Numbered from the stretch's first letter, positions 1 through 9,328 are shown. The stretch is 64,000 nucleotides of DNA from Arthrobacter bussei (GCF_009377195.2 NZ_VJXX01000001.1:558001-622000); one strand, 5' to 3'. A program made the numbers and translations. Notes: generated from the sequence alone by a model not told the origin.

Positions 1-425
1 TGACCACTTCCTCCCAGGAGGGTGCCACCCATGGATTGCCGTGTTCATCGAGGATGGGATCGTCCGCCACTGCGGACCTACCAACGGGCTGTGCCGCCTT
101 CACGCTGGACATCATCTACCCCTTTTCGCCGCGTATCCCGATCGGGCCACCACGCCGGTGCCCGTGCAGCAGGCGGTGGTATCAGGGATTCGGGACCGTG
201 CTCGCGCCGGATGTCCCGAGTCAGAAGTCTTTCGCACCAAGCTGGGAGGTAGCTGGCAGGCCGGCGCGTGTTGCTTCCCGGTATCGGTGCCACCGTCGGT
301 TACCCTCCGCCTCAGGGCCGACGGTCCGGAACGAACGCCCGCATGGAAGTGCGAGCAGCCCAGCCAGTAGTGTTGGGGCGGGGCTCCGGCCTCCGACAGT
401 CCCCCCTAATCCCATCACAGAACGG
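1..425. other. Intergenic region, no gene supported
   Basis: I see no convincing gene here. A frame is open from base 2 to 370, and a good Shine-Dalgarno-like AGGAGGG lies just before an ATG at 31. The predicted peptides are arginine-rich or resemble no family, and third-position GC is irregular. In the M. tuberculosis arrangement the neighbour of the O-methyltransferase is sigE, transcribed divergently. By that analogy this stretch could be the upstream region of a gene lying left of the window; that is inference only. Confidence 0.4.
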
Positions 426-1070
426 ATGCCCATGGCCGCCGACAAACACAGCAGCTGGTCCTACACGGAAGGGCTTCCCGACGAGGACGACATCCTGCTT
501 CGTGCCCGCGATAGGTCCCACGAGCTGGGCGTCGCCCCGGTGACACCCGCGGTCGGCGCTGCCCTGACCGTGCTCGCGGCGGCCTCCAAGGCGACGACGG
601 CGGTCGAGGTCGGCGCGGGTGCCGGCGTGTCGGGGGTCTGCCTCCTGCGGGGGCTCGGACGGAGCGCCGTGCTGACCACGATCGATTCCGACGTCGATCA
701 CCTCCGGGCGGCGAGGGAGGCCTTCGCGGAAGCGGGCATCCCCTCCAACCGGACGCGCACCATCTCGGGCCGTGCCGCGGACGTCCTGCCCCGGCTGACG
801 GACCGCGCCTACGACCTCGTCTTCATCGATGCCGACAAGGCGGGACTCCCGGTGTACGTGGAGCAGGCGATCCGCCTGTTGAAGGATGGCGGCATCCTCA
901 TCGTCAACGACGCCCTCGACCAGGACCGCGTGGCGGAACCCGCCGTCCGCGAGCAGTCGACCAACACGCTGCGGCAGGTGGGCCGGATGGTCCGCGACGA
1001 CGATTCGCTCGTCTCGGCACTCCTCCCGACCGGCACGGGACTCCTCCTCGCCGTCAAGCAGAAGGCCTGA
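426..1070 (+). CDS. SAM-dependent O-methyltransferase (class I, caffeoyl-CoA type)
   Basis: The 214-residue protein has the methyltransferase-3 fold pattern. The SAM-binding motif VEVGAGAGVSG is at about residues 60-70, and the metal/substrate motif DLVFIDADKAG at about 130-140 is followed by a LLKDGGILIVND strand typical of cation-dependent catechol/caffeoyl-CoA O-methyltransferases. The natural substrate is unknown. The frame is open further upstream, but similarity starts near the ATG at 426; a second ATG at 432 is equally possible, and neither has a strong ribosome site. It converges on the DUF3117 gene. M. tuberculosis Rv1220c, next to sigE, is the likely orthologue by context. Confidence 0.85.
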   Translation: MPMAADKHSSWSYTEGLPDEDDILLRARDRSHELGVAPVTPAVGAALTVLAAASKATTAVEVGAGAGVSGVCLLRGLGRSAVLTTIDSDVDHLRAAREAFAEAGIPSNRTRTISGRAADVLPRLTDRAYDLVFIDADKAGLPVYVEQAIRLLKDGGILIVNDALDQDRVAEPAVREQSTNTLRQVGRMVRDDDSLVSALLPTGTGLLLAVKQKA

Positions 1071-1105
1071 CGGCGACGAGGCTCCGGCGGAGGGGCAAAG
1101 CGGTG

Positions 1106-1273
1106 TCAACCGGTGACGGTGAGCAGGCAGTCCTTGAGGTTGCCTGCCTCTTCCGCATTGAGTTCCACGACCAGGCGTCCGCCGCCGTCGATGGGTACCC
1201 GCATGATGAGGCTGCGCCCCTCCTTGGTGACTTCCATCGGTCCATCGCCGGTACGCGGTTTCATGGCAGCCAT
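1106..1273 (-). CDS. DUF3117 domain-containing small protein
   Basis: This 55-residue protein begins MAAMKPRTGDGPMEV and contains RVPIDGGGRLVVEL, the hallmark of DUF3117, a family conserved across actinobacteria (Rv1211 in M. tuberculosis) with no known function. It looks like one small beta-rich domain with no signal peptide or membrane segment. The start at 1273 has a GAAAGG ribosome site; an internal ATG at 1264 is an alternative. It lies upstream of the mannosyltransferase-glycosylase group on the same strand, but each appears to be transcribed separately. Confidence 0.85.
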   Translation of the reverse strand: MAAMKPRTGDGPMEVTKEGRSLIMRVPIDGGGRLVVELNAEEAGNLKDCLLTVTG

Positions 1274-1320
1274 AGGGGTGTCCCTTTCAACAGGGCGCAA
1301 CCGCGGTCAGCGGCAGCGCG

Positions 1321-1326
1321 ACAGTA
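1321..1326 (-). promoter_or_regulatory. Putative -10 box of the DUF3117 gene
   Basis: On the minus strand TACTGT lies 47 bases before the ATG at 1273, leaving a leader of about 40 bases that contains the ribosome site. The -35 region is weak, so this is a moderate prediction. Confidence 0.35.
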
Positions 1327-1437
1327 AACGGTGCTCCGTCCCGTCGACCCGGTGAGAGGCCCGGCGGTGCACGTCATCCCCTTCATTATTCAGCACAAGC
1401 CCTGCTCCTGCTAATTCAGGTGCGGCGTGGATCACAC

Positions 1438-2703
1438 TCAGGGTGGATAATCCCCGTTCGATCCCGTGGGAGTCCAGCCCCACAGCCAGTCGACCCAGAG
1501 GAACTGCAGGACCACCGAGAGGGGCAGGAGCACCGGGAGGACCCTGCCCCTCTGCAGCGACGCCGCTGCGAGGGCGAGGGGGAAGAGCGGCACGAGGATG
1601 CGCCAGGTGCTGGACTGCGGGTCCCAGAAAGCCGCAAGGTACAGCAGGTAGGCGGCGCACCACGCATTCAGGACCAGCCCGAGCGACCGGACCGAGCGCG
1701 CGAGGAACAGTCCGGCCCCGCCGAGGAGGAGCGCCAGGACCACGAGGGACGCGGCTGCCGGACCGATGAGGACCGCCGGGTTCTCGAACCACGGGAGGAA
1801 GGGTGTGAGCGCCTCGCCACGCCACGCCGTCTCGGTGGCGACGTAGGCGTCACGCCGACCCGTCGCCATCCAGGCGATGAGGGGCCAGGCGACGGCGGAG
1901 AGCGACGCGACGACACCGAGCAGCAGCAGGGGCAGGATCCGGCCGGCCGATTCCCGCCGGAGCACCGGATCCGCCCCCGCGCGGCGCCAGGTCCACACCT
2001 CGTGGAGGAACACGATGCCGAGGGCCAGCGCGAACGGCACTCCGGCCGGACGGGACAGGCACATGAGGACGACGACGGGCATCGCCGCGTAGTACCGGTG
2101 CGCCGACACGAGGTGCAGCGCGGACGCGAGGAGCAGCAGGTGCAGGGATTCGGCGTAGGGGATCTGCAGGATCGGCGAGACCGGAGCGAGACACACGACC
2201 GTGACACCCGCGAGCGCGGTGCGGTGACCGGCCCGCTGCCGGAACAGCCGATAGATCACGAGGGCCGCGCCCGCAGCGGCGAGCCACGCGACCAGCGGGG
2301 CGAGGACCCCCCAGCCGAGGCCCGTGACGACGTCGAGGCTGCGGACGATGCCCGGATACAGGGGGTAGAAGGCCCACTGGTTGTGCGTGACGGTGCCGAA
2401 CAGGTCCGTGGGCAGGTCCGTCGGATAGCCCTCGCGGAAGATGCGCTCGTACCACCCGCTGTCCCAGTAGTTGATGAAGGTGCCGTAGGCGGGTGCGGGC
2501 CCGGACCAGGGGCTCACCCCCTGGCGGGAGGCAGCGAGAAGGAGGATGCCCGTGCTGACGAGGCGCCCGACGACGAAGATCACGAGCACCTGGACGGACC
2601 AGTGCCCGAGGAGCCGGGGCACGACGGTCCGGCGCCCGCTCTGTGCGACCGGCTCGGGGCCCGCCCTCGTCGCGGTGCCGGTCCGTGCGCGGCTGCTGCT
2701 CAC
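1438..2703 (-). CDS. Polytopic mannosyltransferase-like membrane protein
   Basis: The 421-residue protein has a short polar N-terminus, then eight or more hydrophobic helices. Between helices 1 and 2 is a conserved external loop, NYWDSGWYERIFREGYP, followed by FYPLYPGIVR. The WDxxWYxxIxxxGY pattern is that of PIG-V/GT-C type glycosyltransferases, which use polyprenyl-phosphate sugars. It probably adds mannose to a cell-envelope lipid or glycan; acceptor and sugar are not deducible. The GTG start overlaps the glycosylase stop as GTGA, so the two are translationally coupled. Confidence 0.75.
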   Translation of the reverse strand: MSSSRARTGTATRAGPEPVAQSGRRTVVPRLLGHWSVQVLVIFVVGRLVSTGILLLAASRQGVSPWSGPAPAYGTFINYWDSGWYERIFREGYPTDLPTDLFGTVTHNQWAFYPLYPGIVRSLDVVTGLGWGVLAPLVAWLAAAGAALVIYRLFRQRAGHRTALAGVTVVCLAPVSPILQIPYAESLHLLLLASALHLVSAHRYYAAMPVVVLMCLSRPAGVPFALALGIVFLHEVWTWRRAGADPVLRRESAGRILPLLLLGVVASLSAVAWPLIAWMATGRRDAYVATETAWRGEALTPFLPWFENPAVLIGPAAASLVVLALLLGGAGLFLARSVRSLGLVLNAWCAAYLLYLAAFWDPQSSTWRILVPLFPLALAAASLQRGRVLPVLLPLSVVLQFLWVDWLWGWTPTGSNGDYPP

Positions 2704-3338
2704 GGGAGGCGCGCCCCCGTGGCCGCACTGCTCCCCGGCGTGATCGCGGGGGCGGCGTCGGACGGTGCATCGCGCACCCAGCAGTCCTGGAGGTGGTCGT
2801 CGACGTAGCCCGTGGCCTGCAGCATGGCATAGGCCGTCGTCGGACCCACGAACCGGAAGCCCAGACCACGGAGCGCGCGGGCGAGGGCGGTACTCTCCGG
2901 TGAGATGGCCGGGACGTCCGCGAGGGTGGCCGGAGCGGCGACCTGTGCAGGGCGGTGGGCGGCGAGGACCGAGCCGAGCGTCGTCCCCGCGGGCAGGGCG
3001 AGGAGCGCACGGGCGTTCGAGATGGTCGCCTCGATCTTCTGGCGGTTCCGGACGATGCCCGGGTCGGCGAGGAGCCTCTCAATGTCCGCCTCGCCGAAGG
3101 CGGACACGGTGCGGGGCTCGAACCCGGCGAACGCGGAGCGGAAGGCCTCGCGCTTCCGCAGGATGGTGATCCAGCTGAGGCCGGACTGGAACGCCTCGAG
3201 GCTCAGTCGCTCGAAGAGTGCCGTCTCGCCCGTGACCGGCCGCCCCCACTCGAGGTCGTGGTACCGCTCGTACTCCGCACTGGATACGGCCCAGCCGCAG
3301 CGCGGGCGACCGTCCGACCCCGGCACCGCCCCGCTCAC
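2700..3338 (-). CDS. tag: DNA-3-methyladenine glycosylase I
   Basis: The 212-residue protein excises 3-methyladenine from alkylated DNA as the first step of base excision repair. It keeps the zinc-snap ligands of E. coli TAG: Cys14 (RCGW), His27 (YHDLEWG), and the His and Cys of DDHLQDC near the C-terminus. The catalytic-pocket Glu48 in SLEAFQSGLSW and the ITILRKRE helix are also present. The C-terminal tail after DDHLQDC is about 20 residues longer than in E. coli. The GTG start overlaps the upstream DivIVA-like gene by four bases, and its stop overlaps the mannosyltransferase start. Confidence 0.95.
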   Translation of the reverse strand: MSGAVPGSDGRPRCGWAVSSAEYERYHDLEWGRPVTGETALFERLSLEAFQSGLSWITILRKREAFRSAFAGFEPRTVSAFGEADIERLLADPGIVRNRQKIEATISNARALLALPAGTTLGSVLAAHRPAQVAAPATLADVPAISPESTALARALRGLGFRFVGPTTAYAMLQATGYVDDHLQDCWVRDAPSDAAPAITPGSSAATGARLP

Positions 3339-3808
3339 CGGCGTCCGTCCCGTCCGGCGAGTTCGGCCCGCAGTGCCCTGATCGTGGCGTCCCTGGCCTC
3401 GAGCGCGGTCGAGAGACGATCGAGGACCTCGTCCACCTGGTCCATCCGGTACCCGCGCAGGCCCAGTCCGAACCGCACGGCATCGACGTCGGACCCCGAG
3501 GGATCATCGGGCAGCAGGACCGGCGGCAGGCTCGCGACCGGCTCGACCAGGCCGAGTCCGTCTCCCCGTCCCGACCGGTCCTCGTCGCCGCCGGGTGTCA
3601 GGACCCCGCTGTCGTCGTGGCCCGTCGAGGTTCCCGCCGGATGCCGCTCGGCCGCGTCGTCGGGCCCGTCCGCGGCGCGGCGCCGGGCCGACGGTATCCC
3701 TCGCCGGGCGCCCCGGGACCGCAGCACCGCCGGCACCTCGCGACCGGACGCGAGGAGCGCCGTAGCACCCACCAGCACGATGGCGAGGATCACCAGGAAG
3801 ATAGTCAC
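3335..3808 (-). CDS. DivIVA-domain membrane-anchored protein
   Basis: The 157-residue protein starts at a GTG (3808) with one N-terminal transmembrane helix (VTIFLVILAIVLVGATALLA). A low-complexity, Asp- and Arg-rich linker follows, and then a C-terminal DivIVA-type segment, VRFGLGLRGYRMDQVDEVLD, running into a short coiled coil. The DivIVA signature (F..GLRGY...VD..LD) usually drives polar or septal localisation. The position matches Rv1209 in M. tuberculosis. It overlaps tag by four bases and follows the LOG gene after 35 bases, so the three are probably one operon. Confidence 0.75.
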   Translation of the reverse strand: MTIFLVILAIVLVGATALLASGREVPAVLRSRGARRGIPSARRRAADGPDDAAERHPAGTSTGHDDSGVLTPGGDEDRSGRGDGLGLVEPVASLPPVLLPDDPSGSDVDAVRFGLGLRGYRMDQVDEVLDRLSTALEARDATIRALRAELAGRDGRR

Positions 3809-3843
3809 ACGGCAATGGTGCCAGAGGCGCGCATGCGCGAAGC

Positions 3844-4707
3844 TCAGGAAGCGCCGGGGTGACCGGCGGACGCCGCCACGATCCGGACGGCCTCCTCCGC
3901 CGTGTCCACGAGTTGGAGGAGGGACAGATCCTTCTCCGAGATGGTCCCCTCCGTGAGCAGGGTGCCCTCGATCCAGTCGAGCAGCGGCCGCCAGTAGTCG
4001 ACGCCGATCAGGACGATCGGGAAGGACGTCACCTTGCGCGTCTGGACCAGCGTCATGGCCTCGAACAGCTCGTCGAGCGTCCCGAAGCCGCCGGGCAGGA
4101 CGACGAAGCCGCTGGCGTACTTGACGAACATCGTCTTGCGGGCGAAGAAGTACCGGAAGTTGATGCCGAGGTCCACCCACTCGTTCATGCCCTGCTCGAA
4201 GGGCAGTTCGATGCCGAGCCCCACGGACACTCCCCCGGCCTCGCACGCACCCTTGTTCGCCGCTTCCATGGCACCCGGTCCGCCGCCGGTGATGACCGCG
4301 TAGCCGGCCTCGACCAGACGCCGCCCCACCTCCTCCCCGATACCGTAGAAGGAGGAGTCGCGGGTCGTCCGGGCGGAGCCGAAGACGCTGATGGCCGGGC
4401 CGAGGTCGGCCAGGGTGCCGAATCCCTCGACGAATTCGCTCTGGATCCGCAGGACCCGCCACGGGTCCGTCCGCGTGAAGGCGCCGGAATCCGGCGCGTC
4501 GAGCAGGGAGTTGTCGGACTGCGGTCCGGTCGCCTGTCCGCGGCGCAGCTCCACCGATCCCCGGCGGCGCGTGGCCTCTGGCGACGCGGCAGGATGTGCT
4601 TCGCCGGACGCGCGGGTAGGCCCCGCCACGGGCGGATCCACGACGTCGTCCTCCCCTGCCGGGGGCCACGCGTCACTGGATACCGAAGGGTGCTGGGAAG
4701 GAGACAT
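3844..4707 (-). CDS. LOG family protein (TIGR00730, cytokinin riboside phosphate phosphoribohydrolase type)
   Basis: The 287-residue protein has a Rossmann-like LOG core with GGGPGAMEA at 141-149 and PGGFGTLDE at 205-213; these are the nucleotide and catalytic motifs of lysine-decarboxylase-like phosphoribohydrolases. The family releases a free base from nucleoside 5'-monophosphates. Rv1205 of M. tuberculosis is the positional counterpart and makes cytokinin-type adenines. The first 80 residues are a polar, probably disordered extension. The ATG at 4707 is supported by a -10 box six bases upstream, which predicts a leaderless message. Confidence 0.85.
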   Translation of the reverse strand: MSPSQHPSVSSDAWPPAGEDDVVDPPVAGPTRASGEAHPAASPEATRRRGSVELRRGQATGPQSDNSLLDAPDSGAFTRTDPWRVLRIQSEFVEGFGTLADLGPAISVFGSARTTRDSSFYGIGEEVGRRLVEAGYAVITGGGPGAMEAANKGACEAGGVSVGLGIELPFEQGMNEWVDLGINFRYFFARKTMFVKYASGFVVLPGGFGTLDELFEAMTLVQTRKVTSFPIVLIGVDYWRPLLDWIEGTLLTEGTISEKDLSLLQLVDTAEEAVRIVAASAGHPGAS

Positions 4708-4713
4708 TTCCCT

Positions 4714-4719
4714 AGGCTA
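4714..4719 (-). promoter_or_regulatory. -10 box, predicted leaderless promoter of the LOG gene
   Basis: Minus-strand TAGCCT ends six bases before the ATG at 4707, so transcription should start at or next to the start codon. Confidence 0.4.
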
Positions 4720-4790
4720 ACCAACGAGCGGCACACGCTGCGGATTTGGTTGCTCTTGAATCACAATCGGTGCCGCCGGGCTGCTCCGTA

Positions 4791-4818
4791 TTGCTGAGGA
4801 GGAATAGTTCGCTACATT
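4791..4818 (+). promoter_or_regulatory. Promoter of gluABCD (predicted leaderless)
   Basis: TTGCTG (4791-4796), a 16-base spacer and TACATT (4813-4818) precede the gluA ATG at 4825 by six bases. The AGGAGGAA in the spacer lies upstream of the predicted transcription start, so it cannot act as a ribosome site on this transcript. Confidence 0.55.
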
Positions 4819-4824
4819 TCTCCC

Positions 4825-5601
4825 ATGACAAGTGAAGCGCAACCGTCTACGCCTGCGTCCTCGACACGTCCCCTCGTCTCCCTCCGCAAGGTCAACAAGC
4901 ATTTCGGCGACCTGCACGTGCTCAGGGACATCGACCTGGACGTCGCGCGCGGTGAGGTCGTGGTGGTGATCGGCCCCTCGGGCTCCGGCAAGTCGACGCT
5001 GTGCCGGGCGATCAACCGCCTGGAGACCATCGACGACGGCGAGATCACCATCGACGGCAAGGTGCTCCCGGCGGAGGGCAAGGAACTCGCGAAGCTGCGC
5101 GCCGACGTCGGCATGGTGTTCCAGTCCTTCAACCTGTTCGCGCACAAGTCGATCCTCGAGAACGTCACCCTCGGCCCCGTCAAGGTCAAGGGCATGAAGC
5201 CCGGTCCTGCCAAGGATCTCGCCATGTCCCTGCTCAAGCGCGTCGGCGTCGACAACCAGGCCCAGAAGCTGCCCGCGCAACTGTCCGGCGGCCAGCAGCA
5301 GCGCGTGGCTATCGCCCGCGCACTCGCCATGCAGCCCAAGGTGATGCTGTTCGACGAGCCGACCTCCGCCCTCGACCCGGAGATGATCAACGAGGTCCTC
5401 GACGCGATGGTCGCCCTCGCCAAGGAGGGCATGACGATGATCGTCGTCACGCACGAGATGGGCTTCGCCCGGCGGGCCGCCGACCGCGTGATCTTCATGG
5501 CCGACGGACAGATCATGGAGCAGGCGACCCCGGAGGAGTTCTTCACCAACCCCAGGAGCGAGCGCGCCAAGGACTTCCTCGGCAAGATCCTCTCCCACTG
5601 A
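4825..5601 (+). CDS. gluA: Glutamate-type amino acid ABC transporter, ATP-binding protein
   Basis: The 258-residue ATPase energises a polar amino acid importer. Walker [10 protein letters not shown] is at 50-58, the Q-loop VFQSFNLF near 99, the signature LSGGQQQR at 153-160, and Walker B with D-loop FDEPTSALD at 176-184. The H-loop sits in VVTHEMGFA. The family is the HisP/GlnQ/GluA group. It is the first gene of gluABCD, followed after 58 bases by the binding protein. Confidence 0.95.
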   Translation: MTSEAQPSTPASSTRPLVSLRKVNKHFGDLHVLRDIDLDVARGEVVVVIGPSGSGKSTLCRAINRLETIDDGEITIDGKVLPAEGKELAKLRADVGMVFQSFNLFAHKSILENVTLGPVKVKGMKPGPAKDLAMSLLKRVGVDNQAQKLPAQLSGGQQQRVAIARALAMQPKVMLFDEPTSALDPEMINEVLDAMVALAKEGMTMIVVTHEMGFARRAADRVIFMADGQIMEQATPEEFFTNPRSERAKDFLGKILSH

Positions 5602-5659
5602 TCCCCCACATCACCACTCGCACCCAAGGCCTTCCGGGGCCGCAACACAAGGAGCACCC

Positions 5660-6499
5660 ATGCAGAAGACCCGATACGCAGCAGCCGCGGTGGCCGCGGT
5701 GGCCGCACTGACACTGTCCGCCTGTGGTGGCGGAGACAGCGCCGAGAGCGAGGGCGGCGAGTCCGGCGGCGAGATGGTCCGCATCGGCATCAAGTTCGAC
5801 CAGCCGGGCCTCGGCTACGACGAGGGCGGCACCTACTCCGGCTTCGACGTGGACGTCGCGAAGTACGTGGCGAACGAGCTCGGCTTCGGCGAGGACCAGA
5901 TCGAGTTCGTCGAGGCGCCGTCGGCCAACCGCGAGAACCTGCTCTCCAACAACCAGGTCGACATGATCTTCGCGACCTACTCCATCACGGACACCCGCAA
6001 GGAGACGGTCGACTTCGGTGGACCGTACTTCGTGGCCGGCCAGGACCTGCTCGTCCCGACCGACAGCGACATCACCGGGCCCGAGGACCTCGAGGGCAAG
6101 AACCTCTGCTCGGTCACCGGCTCCACCTCGGCGCAGAAGATCAAGGACCAGTACCCCGGTGTCCAGCTCGTCGAGCAGCCCGGCTACGCCGAGTGCGTCA
6201 CCGCCATGGGTGGCGGCCAGATCGACGCCGTCACCACCGACGACATCATCCTCGCCGGCCTCGCCGCGCAGGAGGCCAACGCCGGCAAGTTCAAGGTCGT
6301 CGGCAACACGTTCTCGGAGGAGAACTACGGCGTCGGCCTGCCGAAGGGCAGCACCGAGCGCTGCGAGGAGGTCAACGCGGCCATCACCAAGATGATCGAG
6401 GACGGCGCGTGGGAGGAAGCGATCACGAGCAACACCGAAGGGGCCGACTACGAGTTCAACGCGGATCTCAACCCGCCCACCCCGGCGCCCTGCGCCTAG
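5660..6499 (+). CDS. gluB: Glutamate-binding lipoprotein
   Basis: The 279-residue type 3 substrate-binding protein starts with a lipoprotein signal peptide ending in the lipobox LSAC, so it is anchored to the outer face of the membrane. The mature part has two periplasmic-binding lobes; GIKFDQPGLGY and GFDVDVAKYVA are typical of GluB/GlnH proteins. The pair Cys in LCSVTG and Cys in YAECV probably forms the family disulfide. Low-complexity Gly/Ser/Glu spacing follows the lipid anchor. A ribosome site AAGGAG precedes the ATG. Confidence 0.93.
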   Translation: MQKTRYAAAAVAAVAALTLSACGGGDSAESEGGESGGEMVRIGIKFDQPGLGYDEGGTYSGFDVDVAKYVANELGFGEDQIEFVEAPSANRENLLSNNQVDMIFATYSITDTRKETVDFGGPYFVAGQDLLVPTDSDITGPEDLEGKNLCSVTGSTSAQKIKDQYPGVQLVEQPGYAECVTAMGGGQIDAVTTDDIILAGLAAQEANAGKFKVVGNTFSEENYGVGLPKGSTERCEEVNAAITKMIEDGAWEEAITSNTEGADYEFNADLNPPTPAPCA

Positions 6500-6511
6500 C
6501 ATCGCTCCCAT

Positions 6512-6543
6512 GGGTGGGGTGGTCCGCACGGACCGCCCCACCC
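6512..6543 (+). terminator. Intercistronic hairpin between gluB and gluC
   Basis: A 15-bp stem (6512-6526 with 6529-6543, one G-U pair, two-base loop) lies just after the gluB stop. There is no U-tract, so it more likely stabilises the gluAB message or partly attenuates gluCD than fully terminates. Confidence 0.6.
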
Positions 6544-6576
6544 GTGCCATGTTCCCCACCAGGAAAGAGGTGAACC

Positions 6577-7254
6577 GTGGAGAACTACCTGTCGCTGTTC
6601 GAGACCTATGACGTACCCGCCGCGTTCTGGGTCAACATCCAGCTGTCGTTCTGGGCGGCCATCTTCGCGCTCGTCATCGGCACCGTGCTGGCCCTGTTCC
6701 GCATCTCCCCGATCCCGAGCCTCCAGTGGTTCGGGGCGGCCTACGTCAACATCTTCCGCAACACGCCACTGACCATCATCCTCGCGTTCGGTTTCCTCGG
6801 CCTGTTCTCCGTCATGCAGATCAGCCTGGCGAGCGACCTCAACGCGAGTTTGTTCCGGATCGCCATCCTGGGCCTCGCGCTCTACCACGCGGCCTTCGTG
6901 TGCGAGGCGATCCGCAGCGGTGTCAACACCGTCCCGCTCGGCCAGGCGGAAGCCGCCCGGGCGATCGGCCTGAGCTTCCTGCCCGCCGCGCGCCTCATCA
7001 TCCTTCCGCAGGCCTTCCGCGGGGCCATCGCCCCGCTCGGGAACGTGCTGATCGCTCTCATCAAGAACTCGACGGTCGCCGCCGCAGGATCCGTCGCCAC
7101 CGAGTCCTCCGGGCTCATGAAGACCATGATCGAGTTCCGCTCAGACCTGGTCGTCCCCATCTTCCTCACGTTCGCCCTCGGGTTCGTGATCCTGGTGATT
7201 CCCATCGGGCTCCTCACCACGTGGGCCTCACGCAGACTGGCGGTGGCACGATGA
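6577..7254 (+). CDS. gluC: Glutamate ABC transporter permease 1
   Basis: The 225-residue HisM-type permease starts at a GTG preceded by GGAAAGAGG. It has about five transmembrane helices and the EAA coupling loop EAARAIGLSFLPAARLIILPQAF, which contacts GluA. It pairs with GluD as a heterodimer. The stop overlaps the gluD ATG as ATGA. Confidence 0.93.
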   Translation: MENYLSLFETYDVPAAFWVNIQLSFWAAIFALVIGTVLALFRISPIPSLQWFGAAYVNIFRNTPLTIILAFGFLGLFSVMQISLASDLNASLFRIAILGLALYHAAFVCEAIRSGVNTVPLGQAEAARAIGLSFLPAARLIILPQAFRGAIAPLGNVLIALIKNSTVAAAGSVATESSGLMKTMIEFRSDLVVPIFLTFALGFVILVIPIGLLTTWASRRLAVAR

Positions 7255-8120
7255 GCGCGCAGCAGGTCCTCTTCGACGCGCCGGGTCCGCGTGCGCGCCG
7301 CATCATCCTCCTCGGCAACATCGTGGGTGTCCTCATCGCCGTCGCCGTCCTCGCCTGGATCCTGTCGGCACTGGCCGGCAAGGGCCAGCTCGCGGCGAGC
7401 ATGTGGACTCCGTTCCTCGAGTCCCGCACCTGGGAGTTCTTCATCCTCCCCGGTCTCGTGAACACGCTGAAGGCCGCAGGGATCTCGATCGTCACGGCTG
7501 TCCTGTTCGGCCTGATCTTCGGCGTGGGACGCCTGTCCCACTCCGCACCGATCCGCGCGGTCGCCGGTTCCGTCGTCGAGGTGCTGCGGGCCGTACCCGT
7601 CCTGCTGATGATGATCTTCTTCTGGCTCGCGCTCGGTAGCTCGGGCGCCGTGAAGCCGCAGGACGCGCCCCTGATCGCCGTCGTCGTCGCGCTCACGCTC
7701 TACAACGGCTCCGTCATCGCGGAGCTCGTCCGTTCCGGCGTCCACGGCCTGCCCCGGGGCCAGCGCGAGGCGGGCATGGCGATCGGCCTGACCCGCAACC
7801 AGTCGCTGCGGAACATCGAGGTGCCGCAGGCACTCATCGCGATGCTGCCGGCGCTGGTCAGCCAGTTCGTGGTGATCCTGAAGGACTCGGCGCTCGGCTT
7901 CATCATCACCTACCCCGAGCTGCTGCAGTTCACCCGTCGGCTCGGCGTCGGAGAGGGCAATGTCATCCCCTCGCTGCTCGTCGCGGCAGCGATCTTCATC
8001 CTCATCAACTTCGCGCTGTCGACCCTCGCGACCCGGCTGTCGGTCCTCCTGAGCTTCAGGACGAAGGGCCGCAAGCCCGTGGCGCCGGGACCTCTCGTGC
8101 CGGAGGCGGCCGCTACCTGA
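7251..8120 (+). CDS. gluD: Glutamate ABC transporter permease 2
   Basis: The 289-residue HisM-type permease starts at the ATG overlapping the gluC stop; the frame is open far upstream but that part shadows gluC. It has an N-terminal helix and five more helices, with the coupling loop REAGMAIGLTRNQSLRNIEV. The C-terminal tail is short and basic. A strong terminator follows. Confidence 0.93.
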   Translation: MSAQQVLFDAPGPRARRIILLGNIVGVLIAVAVLAWILSALAGKGQLAASMWTPFLESRTWEFFILPGLVNTLKAAGISIVTAVLFGLIFGVGRLSHSAPIRAVAGSVVEVLRAVPVLLMMIFFWLALGSSGAVKPQDAPLIAVVVALTLYNGSVIAELVRSGVHGLPRGQREAGMAIGLTRNQSLRNIEVPQALIAMLPALVSQFVVILKDSALGFIITYPELLQFTRRLGVGEGNVIPSLLVAAAIFILINFALSTLATRLSVLLSFRTKGRKPVAPGPLVPEAAAT

Positions 8121-8177
8121 CAATCACCACGCTCCGGTGACCGGCCAGGTCCGGCCGGGCACGCAACACGGACGGCG

Positions 8178-8207
8178 AAGGGCCCGGTTCAGGAGAACCG
8201 GGCCCTT
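8178..8207. terminator. Bidirectional terminator between gluD and dapE
   Basis: A perfect 13-bp stem (8178-8190 with 8195-8207) carries the four-base loop AGGA. The flanking AA/TT give short U-runs on both strands, and the two genes converge here. Confidence 0.85.
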
Positions 8208-8230
8208 CCTCGTCGGTGTCGTCGGTGCTG

Positions 8231-9322
8231 TCAGGAGAGCCAGATGGTGAGCGCTCGGAGGCACGCACGGACGGCGTCGGCGTGCACGTGCTCGTCGTCG
8301 GTGTGCGCGAGGAGTGCGTCGCCCGGCCCGAAATTCACCGCAGGTACGCCGAGGGCACTGAACCGTGCGACGTCCGTCCAGCCGTACTTGGGTTTCGGTT
8401 CCGCCCCCACGGCGGCGACGAAGGCGGCGGCGGCGGGGTGCTGCAGGCCCGGGCGAGCCCCTGCGGCGGCGTCGGTGCGCTCCACCTCGAACCCCTCGAG
8501 CAGCGCGCGCACGTACTCCTCGGCCTGTTCCGGGCTCTTGTCGGGGGCGAACCGGTAGTTCACCTCGATCACCGCGCTGTCCGGGATGACGTTGCCCGCG
8601 GTCCCGCCGGTGATCTTCACGGCGTTGAGGCTCTCGCGGTAGTCCAGGCCGTCGACGTGCACCGTCGCCGGCTCGTGGTCGCGCAGGCGCACGAGGATCT
8701 CCGCCGCGCCGTGGATGGCGTTGACGCCCATCCAGGCACGGGCCGAGTGCGAGGCGCGGCCCGCGACGCGCACGTCGAAGCGGGCGGTGCCGTTGCAGCC
8801 ACCCTCCACGGTCCCGTCCGTAGGCTCCAGCAGCACGGCGAAATCCGCGACGAGCCAGTCCGGGAAGGAGACCGCGACGCGGCCGAGCCCACTCAGGGAC
8901 GCCTCGACCTCCTCGTGGTCGTAGAAGACGAACGTGATGTCGCGCGTCGGCTCCGTCAGGGTGGCCGCGAGTGCCAGCTGCACCGCGACGCCGCCCTTCA
9001 TGTCCGTGGCGCCGCGCCCGTAGAGCACGTCCCCGTCCCAGGTCGAGGGGACCGTGCCCCGGGATCCACCCGCCGTGGGCAGCGGGACGGTATCGATGTG
9101 CCCGGCGAGGATCACGCGCTCGGCGCGCCCGAGATTCGTGCGGGCCATCACGCAGTCGCCGTCGCGCACCACCTCGAGGTGCGTGAGGGGCCGCAGGACC
9201 TGCTCGATGGCGTCGGCGATCCCGCGCTCGCCCCCCGAGACGCTCTCGAGATCGATCAGGCGTGCGGTCAGGTGCGCCACGTCGGCGGTCGGATCGAGCG
9301 CCGGGGAGGGTGTCTGAATCAT
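8231..9322 (-). CDS. dapE: Succinyl-diaminopimelate desuccinylase
   Basis: The 363-residue M20 metallopeptidase hydrolyses N-succinyl-LL-diaminopimelate in lysine and peptidoglycan synthesis. Metal-site motifs are present in order: AGHIDTVP (His, Asp), [10 protein letters not shown] (bridging Asp), YDHEEVE (catalytic and ligand Glu), LEPTDG and the late [11 protein letters not shown]is. A dimerisation lid lies between them. I chose the ATG at 9322 rather than an upstream TTG at 9328, because a -10 box ends six bases before it. It diverges from dapD 33 bases away. Confidence 0.93.
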   Translation of the reverse strand: MIQTPSPALDPTADVAHLTARLIDLESVSGGERGIADAIEQVLRPLTHLEVVRDGDCVMARTNLGRAERVILAGHIDTVPLPTAGGSRGTVPSTWDGDVLYGRGATDMKGGVAVQLALAATLTEPTRDITFVFYDHEEVEASLSGLGRVAVSFPDWLVADFAVLLEPTDGTVEGGCNGTARFDVRVAGRASHSARAWMGVNAIHGAAEILVRLRDHEPATVHVDGLDYRESLNAVKITGGTAGNVIPDSAVIEVNYRFAPDKSPEQAEEYVRALLEGFEVERTDAAAGARPGLQHPAAAAFVAAVGAEPKPKYGWTDVARFSALGVPAVNFGPGDALLAHTDDEHVHADAVRACLRALTIWLS

Positions 9323-9328
9323 GCTCAA

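Noticed and set aside
2..370. Open frame entering from the left edge as the tail of a gene
   Set aside because: No family resemblance and irregular third-position GC; it could be chance in GC-rich DNA.
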